Notes under the pieces: generated by a model
Told to the model about the DNA's origin: nothing
What the model saw: the letters and a program-made list of their open reading frames with translations, nothing else
Database searches by the model: none
Source: an uncultured Lachnospiraceae bacterium
Lineage (GTDB): Bacteria; Bacillota; Clostridia; Lachnospirales; Lachnospiraceae
Reading direction: 5' to 3'
DNA length: 50,151 nucleotides
NCBI GenBank assembly: GCA_902772635.1
Contig: CACYBK010000108.1
Span: forward strand, 1-50,151
Part shown: one piece after another, positions 44,234 to 50,151 of the stretch
How positions within the stretch are numbered: position 1 is the first letter of the stretch
Layout: every line of letters starts with the position of its first letter
Made by a program: the position numbers and the translations under genes

Positions 44234-44920
44234 TCAGCCTTCCTTTGAGAGTACTCCTTTTTCCATTCTGTATATCTGATCCGCATATTGAAGCGCGTCA
44301 TGTTCATGCGTGACAATAAGCACGCTTGCGCCTTCGTCAGCTTTCTTTCGAAAAAGTGAAAGGACGAGGCGCGTCGTATCGTCGTCAAGGTCGCCTGTCG
44401 GTTCGTCCGCTATTATTATCTTCGGAGAATTGATAAGGGCGCGTGCGATAGACATCCGCCGCAGTTCTCCTCCGGAAAGTTCGTTTGAATAAACATCGCA
44501 AAGCTCGAACAAGTCCATTTGAGAAAGGAGCTCTTTTGCAAGAGACTCTTTTTCTTTTCCATCTCCATACATAAAGGCCGGCGCCAGCACATTTTCAAGC
44601 ACCGTGAGGCTCGAAAGCCCTGTCTGTCCCTGCGGCACGATACCGATATTCTTGTTTCTAAACTGTGAACGCTTTTCATCAGGGAGAGAGAAAAAGTCAA
44701 CTCCGTCGATCAGAAGGACACCTTCAGTCGGAGTGAGGAGCCCGGACAAAATATTTGCAAACGTCGTCTTTCCGCTTCCGGAGCGTCCGACTATCTCCGT
44801 GACCGCGCCCTCAGGAAGCTCAAAAAACGTTTTTTCCACGGCATTGAAGAAATTTGTATTCTTCCCGTTTCTGAAAAATCTTCTGCTGATCCCTTCACAC
44901 AAAAGCTTCACTTCATGCAT
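44234..44920 (-). CDS. ABC transporter ATPase, LolD/MacB type (second pair)
   Basis: 228 aa. Walker A GRSGSGKTTFAN, Q-loop VPQGQTG, signature LSGGELRRMSIARAL, Walker B IIIADEPTGDLD, H-loop VTHEHDA. It works with the FtsX-type permease coded just upstream. GGGAGG directly touches the ATG at 44920; an in-frame GTG three codons later (44911) has better spacing and may be the true start. Last gene of the 44.2-50 kb operon. Confidence 0.93.
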   Translation of the reverse strand: MHEVKLLCEGISRRFFRNGKNTNFFNAVEKTFFELPEGAVTEIVGRSGSGKTTFANILSGLLTPTEGVLLIDGVDFFSLPDEKRSQFRNKNIGIVPQGQTGLSSLTVLENVLAPAFMYGDGKEKESLAKELLSQMDLFELCDVYSNELSGGELRRMSIARALINSPKIIIADEPTGDLDDDTTRLVLSLFRKKADEGASVLIVTHEHDALQYADQIYRMEKGVLSKEG

Positions 44921-46121
44921 CCTCCCTTAATAGAAGACCGGTCTCGTTTTTTGTGATCCTTCGCGCACATATCAATGCAGTGATCATTCCCGCAAAAAGT
45001 GAAAGAGCAAAGGAAAGAAGCGCAAGCAAAAGTATGACCGGGATACCCGGGGACAAAAACGGGAGGCCGAGCATGTCTTTTATGGAGGCTGAAAGCGGAT
45101 ATATGATCAAAAGAGAAAGGACGATCCCTGCTGCCGCTCCGGCAGCGCAGAGTATCGCGGCCTCGGTCCCCATTATCCTTGAAAGCATTTTTTGTGAAGC
45201 ACCCATTACGCGAAGGATTGCAAATTCCTTCCTCCGTTCATTCGAAAGAAGAACAAAGACTATGATGAGAATGATGAGCGCCAAAGCCCAGATCAAAGCC
45301 ACAAGTATCCCTATCATCCTCGAAGTCCCTAAGAGTCCTTCGGAAATATCGGAGATCATGCTCTTTGCCATCTTTGCCTCGACCTTTGTGATATGGATAT
45401 TGATATCGTCCGCAACCTCCTCTATCGTATAGCCTTCAGCTACTTTGATCAGCACTGCGGAAGTCGCTGTCTCTATATCCACGCCCTGAAAAGGGCTTGT
45501 TTCAAGAAGACGGTCAGCGTTTTTTGCCATCTGCCGGACGGTCGCCATATTTGTATATATCGCATTGTCGAGTCCTGTCCCGGTCTTTTCAAGCCTTGCA
45601 GCAATGCGGTATTCCTGCCCGTAGAAGGTGATCAGGCCGCTGTCATAACCGTTGATGTTGCAGCCTACTACGACATCCCCGTCTTCTATCTCATTTTTGT
45701 AGCTTTCAGATATCCAGGGCTGGATGGAAAAGTCCGTCTTTGGGTCAAAACCTATGATCTGAACACGCGCGGAACAGCAGCTCGCCTTTGCAGATGTAAG
45801 GAAAAACTGCCTTGTGATCGAAGCTATCCCTTCTGTTGATGCGACCTTTTCAAAATCCTTTCCTGACATATAATAATTCCCCGTAATTCCGGAAAGCAGG
45901 ATGTCATCTACAGAACCGTGCCCCTTTGCGGAAGAGGGGATGACTACTATATCCGCACCAAGCCTTGACTGATAACACTCCAGCCCGTTTCGAAGGCTTA
46001 TTATCACAAACGCTCCCGAGAAAAGAGTGAATGCGATAAGAAGCACGAGTGAAAAAAGAAGCAACGAACGAAACGGCTTTCTTTTGATATTTTTGATCGA
46101 GATACCGGAAGCAAAGCTCAT
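44913..46121 (-). CDS. FtsX-like ABC transporter permease (second pair)
   Basis: 402 aa, MacB/FtsX architecture: one N-terminal helix (about 20-42), a large extracytoplasmic domain with two cysteines (ASCCSARVQIIG), then three C-terminal helices (ALALIILIIVFVLLSNERRKEFAILRVMGASQ carries the permease motif). Such permeases usually transmit force or extract lipoproteins rather than carry small solutes. It overlaps the DUF4418 stop by 4 bp and the ATPase start by 8 bp. Confidence 0.92.
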   Translation of the reverse strand: MSFASGISIKNIKRKPFRSLLLFSLVLLIAFTLFSGAFVIISLRNGLECYQSRLGADIVVIPSSAKGHGSVDDILLSGITGNYYMSGKDFEKVASTEGIASITRQFFLTSAKASCCSARVQIIGFDPKTDFSIQPWISESYKNEIEDGDVVVGCNINGYDSGLITFYGQEYRIAARLEKTGTGLDNAIYTNMATVRQMAKNADRLLETSPFQGVDIETATSAVLIKVAEGYTIEEVADDINIHITKVEAKMAKSMISDISEGLLGTSRMIGILVALIWALALIILIIVFVLLSNERRKEFAILRVMGASQKMLSRIMGTEAAILCAAGAAAGIVLSLLIIYPLSASIKDMLGLPFLSPGIPVILLLALLSFALSLFAGMITALICARRITKNETGLLLREDA

Positions 46122-46573
46122 GCCATATCCCCATTATCTTTTCTTTTGTGCTTTTCATTTGAAAGAACAGAAAAGTAAAAGACAATATCAAGAAGTGAAA
46201 GAACTGCCATTATGATGCAAAAGATGGTCGAAAAAGGCTGGGTCAAGCGCCTGCAAGCCATGTCGGCATTTCCGCAGATACGGATGATGTTTCCGGGAAT
46301 ATTCAATGCGAGAATGGAAAGTGCTGCAAGCGAAATATCGATCCCGATCTTCGTCTTTGCATCGGGAATGAAAATGTGTACGAGGCTTAAGCCAAGAAAA
46401 AGGATCGACATGGCCTTTAACATTTCGCCTGCCCAGTGACAGGGCATTATGCTTTCACCGGTCGCATTGCAGACCGGAAACCAGAGGCGTATCCCGATCA
46501 TAAAGAGGAGCGACGCCACTGCGAGCAATATTTCCAATATACCAATCTTACATTTCTCTTTTTTTAATATCAT
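46118..46573 (-). CDS. DUF4418 membrane protein
   Basis: 151 aa, four membrane helices. Conserved cysteines lie on the outer face (FPVCNATGESIMPCHWAGE; ICGNADMACRRLTQPF), the hallmark of DUF4418; the CHW and ACRR pattern could bind a metal or haem. Function unknown. In Firmicutes the family is often next to FtsX/LolD pairs and FMN-binding proteins (recalled). A structured repeat is in the gap upstream; the ribosome site before the ATG is weak (GGTG). Confidence 0.85.
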   Translation of the reverse strand: MILKKEKCKIGILEILLAVASLLFMIGIRLWFPVCNATGESIMPCHWAGEMLKAMSILFLGLSLVHIFIPDAKTKIGIDISLAALSILALNIPGNIIRICGNADMACRRLTQPFSTIFCIIMAVLSLLDIVFYFSVLSNEKHKRKDNGDMA

Positions 46574-46594
46574 TTTGTTTCACCATTTATAATC

Positions 46595-46636
46595 GGAGCC
46601 ATTTGAATATCATGCTTCGCATGATGGCTCCTCCTC
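46595..46636 (-). repeat. Intercistronic hairpin element, copy 2
   Basis: Minus strand: GAGGAGGAGCC, hairpin ATCATGC-GAA-GCATGAT (46609-46625), ATTCAAATGG, then CTCC, so that GGAGCC/GGCTCC can close an outer stem. It matches copy 1 at 41630-41668 at about 33 of 38 positions by eye, and the T-A to C-G change in the stem is compensated. Confidence 0.65.
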
Positions 46637-47182
46637 TTAATTTGACATCCATCGAAGATAATAAACATAAAACGACACCGCAAAGACAAGGAGCAAAACG
46701 GAAAGAATGAAGACGAAATCCGTTGCGAATTTTTTGTGCCCTTTGACACCGAAACCGAGGAGAGCGGGCTTGACATTCAAAAGCACATGAAAGGCGATCG
46801 AAACAACAAGAAGTATCTGCGAGATGAGTCGTCCCGTCGTAAATACTGAAAGGCGGTAAGCTCCTTCATGCTGCGCGCCGAATATCTGAAGATGCATGAT
46901 GAGCGGGAGTATTATCGTAAGACCGCTTATCCTTCGAACCCAAAACAGTAGATTGTTTTTGAAATAATGGGCCCCGGATCTTTTTATCGCATAAAGTGTC
47001 TTTATTGAAAGGATCACAGTCACGATGATATGTAATGTGGCACAAGTCATCAGCACCTCCGCCGCGATCCTCATCGCGACCGGATTTGACTGTGCTCCGG
47101 TAAGCTGCAGGGAACCTATTATCGCATGGATAATAAAGCTTATAAGCATCCCCGCAACAAGAAACATATTGAACCTTCTCAT
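46637..47182 (-). CDS. 4-5 helix membrane protein, possible b-type cytochrome
   Basis: 181 aa, about five hydrophobic helices with histidines inside or near them (ISFIIHAIIGS, CATLHIIVTVIL, LPLIMHLQIFGAQHEG, VSIAFHVLLNV). The pattern is like small cytochrome b561/DUF4405-type haem proteins, but no exact family was recognised. If it binds haem it could pass electrons to the covalent FMN lipoprotein two genes upstream. AAGG lies 5 nt before the ATG, which abuts the upstream stop. Confidence 0.6.
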   Translation of the reverse strand: MRRFNMFLVAGMLISFIIHAIIGSLQLTGAQSNPVAMRIAAEVLMTCATLHIIVTVILSIKTLYAIKRSGAHYFKNNLLFWVRRISGLTIILPLIMHLQIFGAQHEGAYRLSVFTTGRLISQILLVVSIAFHVLLNVKPALLGFGVKGHKKFATDFVFILSVLLLVFAVSFYVYYLRWMSN

Positions 47183-47183
47183 A

Positions 47184-47687
47184 TCAGCCTTTCCCGCTCA
47201 GCGAAACAACTGTCATGTCTCTTTTCAGTCTTTCGGGGTTGAAGCCCAGCACATCCGCCATCTCTTTTGATATCACTGCAATATCAATATATCCTTCTTC
47301 CACCTTTGAGATGAAAAGAGTGGGATCTTCCGTGCGAAATGTCATCTGGTTTTCCGGAAGCTGCGCCCGAAAGCGCTCTGCAAGCTGTATCCCGCCGGCA
47401 TCTCCTTTTGCTGAAGCGCAGCGGATGTCGTCAAAGATGACTGGCAGCTCCTCACCCGAAAAAAACTTTTCCCAATCCGAAAGTGTGTCGCTGTGGAGTT
47501 TTTTGTTGATGATCACGAGGAATTCTCCGGAGGGCTGATCCGGAAGCTCTATTGTCGCGCTCGATACGGCATCGGGACTGCTCGAAAACCCTGAAAGATC
47601 AAAATGTGTCGCAAACGGCAGTCCTACAAGAAGCAGGAGAACTGCGGCCACAAACAGAGTGTGCCATAATGATTCAAGTGAGCGCAT
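47184..47687 (-). CDS. Membrane-anchored extracytoplasmic protein, function unknown
   Basis: 167 aa from the ATG at 47687 (GGAG 8 nt upstream). One N-terminal helix (about residues 9-26) anchors a soluble alpha/beta domain of ~140 residues: FLVIINKKLHSDTLSDWEKFF, then LPVIFDDIRCASAKGD, and YIDIAVISKEMADVLG. Its two-lobed feel recalls small solute-binding folds, but no family was recognised and there is only one cysteine. It lies between the FMN lipoprotein and the possible cytochrome with very short gaps, so a role in the same envelope complex is likely. Confidence 0.6.
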   Translation of the reverse strand: MRSLESLWHTLFVAAVLLLLVGLPFATHFDLSGFSSSPDAVSSATIELPDQPSGEFLVIINKKLHSDTLSDWEKFFSGEELPVIFDDIRCASAKGDAGGIQLAERFRAQLPENQMTFRTEDPTLFISKVEEGYIDIAVISKEMADVLGFNPERLKRDMTVVSLSGKG

Positions 47688-47704
47688 CAATTATTCTCCA
47701 TTTT

Positions 47705-48154
47705 TCAGTTTTTTGCAGCCTGACTCAAGGCATCATTCACGGCTTCAATGAATTCGTTGTAGGAGATCGTCGCGCCGCTTATTGCGTCCACCCCGTCAAG
47801 CCCCTTTGCTTCAACGAGCATTTGAGCATACTTTGGCGCTGCCTGAACAGCCTTCTGCGCTCTCAGCCGGTTTTCCTTTGAAAGATCAGCTCCGTAATTC
47901 TCATCTTTTAATGTACCGTCCAGCTCATATGTCTTGAATGTGCAGGAGACCACCTGATTGTCCTTGATCTCGATCTCCACCTCACCGTAGCCGGCGCCGT
48001 TTCCATCGGCATCATCATTGTGATCTGCGCTTCTGCCTTTGTATGTTCCGTCAGCGTAGGAAGATGCCTTCTTTTCACCACTGCAGGCAGTGAGAGAAAA
48101 GACAAACGAGAGAGCAAGTGCGGCAGCGGCTATTCGGATTATTTTCTTTTTCAT
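47705..48154 (-). CDS. FMN-binding domain lipoprotein, covalent flavin type
   Basis: 149 aa from the ATG at 48154 (GAGGTG upstream; the longer frame overlaps the upstream ABC gene). A signal peptide ends in the lipobox LTACSG (lipidated Cys24). The FMN_bind domain follows: DGTYKGRS, a beta core, and the flavinylation motif DAISGATISYNEF with Thr129 as the expected site of phosphoester-linked FMN added by ApbE. ApbE is not in the window. Like PplA and RnfG domains it should carry electrons at the outer membrane face. It is flanked by LolD/FtsX genes. Confidence 0.9.
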   Translation of the reverse strand: MKKKIIRIAAAALALSFVFSLTACSGEKKASSYADGTYKGRSADHNDDADGNGAGYGEVEIEIKDNQVVSCTFKTYELDGTLKDENYGADLSKENRLRAQKAVQAAPKYAQMLVEAKGLDGVDAISGATISYNEFIEAVNDALSQAAKN

Positions 48155-48164
48155 ATCATTCACC

Positions 48165-48839
48165 TCATCCCTTAAACAGCTCGTTTTTCTGATCCGATAT
48201 GACCTTGCCATGCTCGAGCCTGACAATGCGCTGCGCTTCTTCACCGACCTCGGGGTCGTGTGTAACTACGATCAGGCTCGTTCCTTCTTTGTGAAGCTGA
48301 CGGAAGATCTCAAGCACGATATTCTCGTTTGCTTCGTCAAGATTACCTGTCGGCTCGTCAGCGAGGATCAGCTCCGGTGAATTGATAAGTGCCCTTGCAA
48401 TACAGACTCTCTGCTGCTCTCCGCCCGAAAGCTGACTCGGGAGATGCCTTGCCCTCTCTGCAAGTCCTACCCGCTCAAGTGCCTCAAGCGCTTCCTTCTC
48501 ATCCGGCATACTGTGATAATATTGCGCGACCATCACATTTTCCACAGCATTGAGGTAGTTTATCAGATGAAACTGCTGGAAGACAAGACCTATCTTGTCC
48601 CGGTGAAGCTCGGTGAGACGTTTATTACTCTCCTTTGATATGTCCCGTCCGTCAAAGATCACCTCTCCGCTCGTCGGCTTGTCGAGTGCTCCGACGATAT
48701 TCATCATCGTACTCTTCCCGGAACCGGAAGGCCCCATGATGGCGATCCACTCGCCTTTTTCTATACGAAGACTCACGTTGTCGAGGGCTTTGAGTCCGCC
48801 GTATATCTTTGATATGTTTTTCAATTCCAGTAAACTCAT
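48165..48839 (-). CDS. ABC transporter ATPase, LolD/MacB type (first pair)
   Basis: 224 aa. Walker [14 protein letters not shown]-loop VFQQFHL, signature [15 protein letters not shown], Walker [14 protein letters not shown]-loop VTHDPEV. Standard MacB/LolD family ATPase; partner is the FtsX-type permease 12 nt upstream. AAAGGAG before the ATG. Closer to consensus than the second ATPase in the operon, so the two pairs are not a recent tandem duplication. Confidence 0.95.
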   Translation of the reverse strand: MSLLELKNISKIYGGLKALDNVSLRIEKGEWIAIMGPSGSGKSTMMNIVGALDKPTSGEVIFDGRDISKESNKRLTELHRDKIGLVFQQFHLINYLNAVENVMVAQYYHSMPDEKEALEALERVGLAERARHLPSQLSGGEQQRVCIARALINSPELILADEPTGNLDEANENIVLEIFRQLHKEGTSLIVVTHDPEVGEEAQRIVRLEHGKVISDQKNELFKG

Positions 48840-48851
48840 TTTTTTGCTCCT

Positions 48852-50057
48852 TTATTCGCCTTTCAAAACCAGTGCCGGATCGACTTCAACAGCGCTCTTG
48901 ATCGGGATGAGGCATGCGATCCCGGTAACAAGTACAGATGCGAGTATCGTGATCGGAATTAATAACGGACGGAACATTATCGAACTTCCAAAGACATTCC
49001 GGCTTACGATCTGTGCAAATACGTATCCAAGGATCGAACCAAGTATCCCTCCGATCGCTCCGAGAACCAGTCCTTCAGTCAAAAACTGTCCTATGATGCT
49101 TGAATTGTAGGCACCAAGCGCTTTTCGAAGACCGATCTCTCTTCGCCTTTCCGCTATGACCGCTGTCATCGTAGTCGCGACGCAGATCATCGTAAGCACA
49201 AGAACTACTGCAGTCACGATAAAGACGAGGGACTGAAGCTTTGTAAGTACCGTACTTTCAGATGCTGTGACACGTTTCACAAGCTTTGCCGAACTATTAA
49301 AAACATTTGAATTGATGGTTTCAATATAGGATGACAGCCGGTCCTGGGTTGCCGCAACGCTGACCTCGACGATGTCATAGCCTCTGTCCGTCAGGGCGAG
49401 ATCGGCGACATCAGATAATGAAACATAGATATAATCTTCCTCCGAGCCTCCTGTCTGAAGAATCCCGGTCACCTTCAGGGAAAGCTCGTGGTCACAATAT
49501 TTTTCACCTGTATCAGGAGAAGTGTATATTTCATAATCAGGTATCTTTGAAATGTCTATGTCATCTGTCACTTCAAATGAATTTACCGCCGAGATGTCAT
49601 CTCCTGCGCTGATGCCGAGCCGCTCGGCAACCTTTGCTCCTACAAGCGCCTCACCGCCGCTCATCGGTCTTTCCCCGTTGATGCGCCAATAGGGGCTCGT
49701 CTTTTGCACTGAGTCAAAGTCGATCCCCGCAAGGGTCACAGGCATATTGTGGACTGAAGTATTTTCGTAGCGGTAGGGAGTATAGCCTTCAAGCTCCTCT
49801 GTTGGAAAAAATGAAAGTCCCTTCAAGAGATCATCGTCCTCAACGAAGGAATCCTTTGAAGGCGTGATTATGATATTCGCTCCATAGCTTCGAAACTGCG
49901 AGCTCATCTGCCTCGGCACATCATAGTAGATCATCCCGAGTCCGGAAAGGATGGTCCCTCCTACGACGATCGAAAGCAAAGCTATTATCATTCTCGAGCG
50001 GCGCCTCACAAGAGAGGCGGCTATCATCCTGATAAACATCATTCTTTTTTTGTTCAT
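48852..50057 (-). CDS. FtsX-like ABC transporter permease (first pair)
   Basis: 401 aa from the ATG at 50057 (GAGGAGG 8 nt upstream; a TTG two codons earlier is too close). MacB-like: N-terminal helix (about 18-38), a large extracytoplasmic domain, three C-terminal helices with the AVIAERRREIGLRKALGA motif and a conserved end (IPIKSAVEVDPALVLKGE). First visible gene of the operon, followed directly by its ATPase. Confidence 0.94.
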   Translation of the reverse strand: MNKKRMMFIRMIAASLVRRRSRMIIALLSIVVGGTILSGLGMIYYDVPRQMSSQFRSYGANIIITPSKDSFVEDDDLLKGLSFFPTEELEGYTPYRYENTSVHNMPVTLAGIDFDSVQKTSPYWRINGERPMSGGEALVGAKVAERLGISAGDDISAVNSFEVTDDIDISKIPDYEIYTSPDTGEKYCDHELSLKVTGILQTGGSEEDYIYVSLSDVADLALTDRGYDIVEVSVAATQDRLSSYIETINSNVFNSSAKLVKRVTASESTVLTKLQSLVFIVTAVVLVLTMICVATTMTAVIAERRREIGLRKALGAYNSSIIGQFLTEGLVLGAIGGILGSILGYVFAQIVSRNVFGSSIMFRPLLIPITILASVLVTGIACLIPIKSAVEVDPALVLKGE

Positions 50058-50077
50058 TCTCAAAGCCTCCTCGTATA

Positions 50078-50092
50078 GTATCTTTTAGATAC
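50078..50092 (-). promoter_or_regulatory. Palindrome upstream of the FtsX/FMN operon
   Basis: GTATCT-TTT-AGATAC, a perfect 6-bp dyad 21 nt before the first ATG. It overlaps a weak promoter-like pair (TTAGAA, 16 nt, GATACT on the minus strand), so it could be an operator. The remaining ~60 bp to the window end show no gene. Confidence 0.4.
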
Positions 50093-50151
50093 CTTATTTT
50101 CTAAAAAAATTAATAGTTACCTTTGTTCAATAGGCTTAGTAAAGCCCATGG

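Overview
The window reads as chromosome of an anaerobic Clostridia-type Firmicute, most likely a gut or rumen Lachnospiraceae. The signs are a one-chain pyruvate:ferredoxin oxidoreductase, a T-box leader, meso-diaminopimelate dehydrogenase, DUF3793, DUF4418 and DUF6320 proteins, strong AGGAGG ribosome sites with some TTG/GTG starts, and no plasmid or phage genes. Most genes are on the minus strand; only a membrane protein (20.2-20.8 kb) and the 40.3-44.2 kb block are on plus. No tRNA, rRNA or CRISPR array was seen.

Layout. 0.1-3.2 kb: Tex RNA-binding protein and a DUF3793 gene with a promoter and a putative iron-type operator. 3.3-10 kb: a tight polyamine operon (speA, speE, carboxyspermidine dehydrogenase, nspC, aguA, aguB) going from arginine through agmatine and putrescine to spermidine. 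10-15.2 kb: an Rpn-type nuclease, MscS, and a DHHW/MBOAT pair for O-acylation of an envelope polymer. 15.2-20 kb: lone HicB-like protein, Ddh, an S1-domain protein, a histone-H1-like basic protein and a chemoreceptor. 20.8-27.8 kb: a run of a TetM/EF-G-like GTPase fused to a Rae1-like NYN nuclease, a DUF6320 protein, a condensation-fold acyltransferase, a diacylglycerol-kinase-family lipid kinase and an SGNH esterase. 27.9-30.7 kb: a close homologue of polyenoic fatty acid (conjugated linoleate) isomerase and an EAL protein. 30.9-40 kb: an operon behind a leucine-type T-box leader holding an isopropylmalate-synthase-like protein without its catalytic residues, a TIM-barrel/acyl-CoA-synthetase fusion, NifJ and a MATE exporter. 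40.3-44.2 kb (plus strand): NSS symporter, UreI/AmiS-like channel, second EAL protein, TSCPD protein. 44.2-50 kb: two LolD/FtsX ABC pairs around a covalent-FMN lipoprotein, a membrane-anchored unknown, a 4-TM histidine-bearing membrane protein and DUF4418.

The most notable points are the GTPase-Rae1 fusion, in which both halves belong to families that act at the ribosomal A site; the leucine T-box operon with a pseudo-isopropylmalate synthase that keeps a full leucine-sensing domain; the fatty acid isomerase; the FMN/FtsX cluster; and several families of intergenic repeats (GGGGACG palindromes, and a two-copy hairpin element with a compensatory base pair).

All family calls come from reading motifs and from memory of the families. 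No database search was run.
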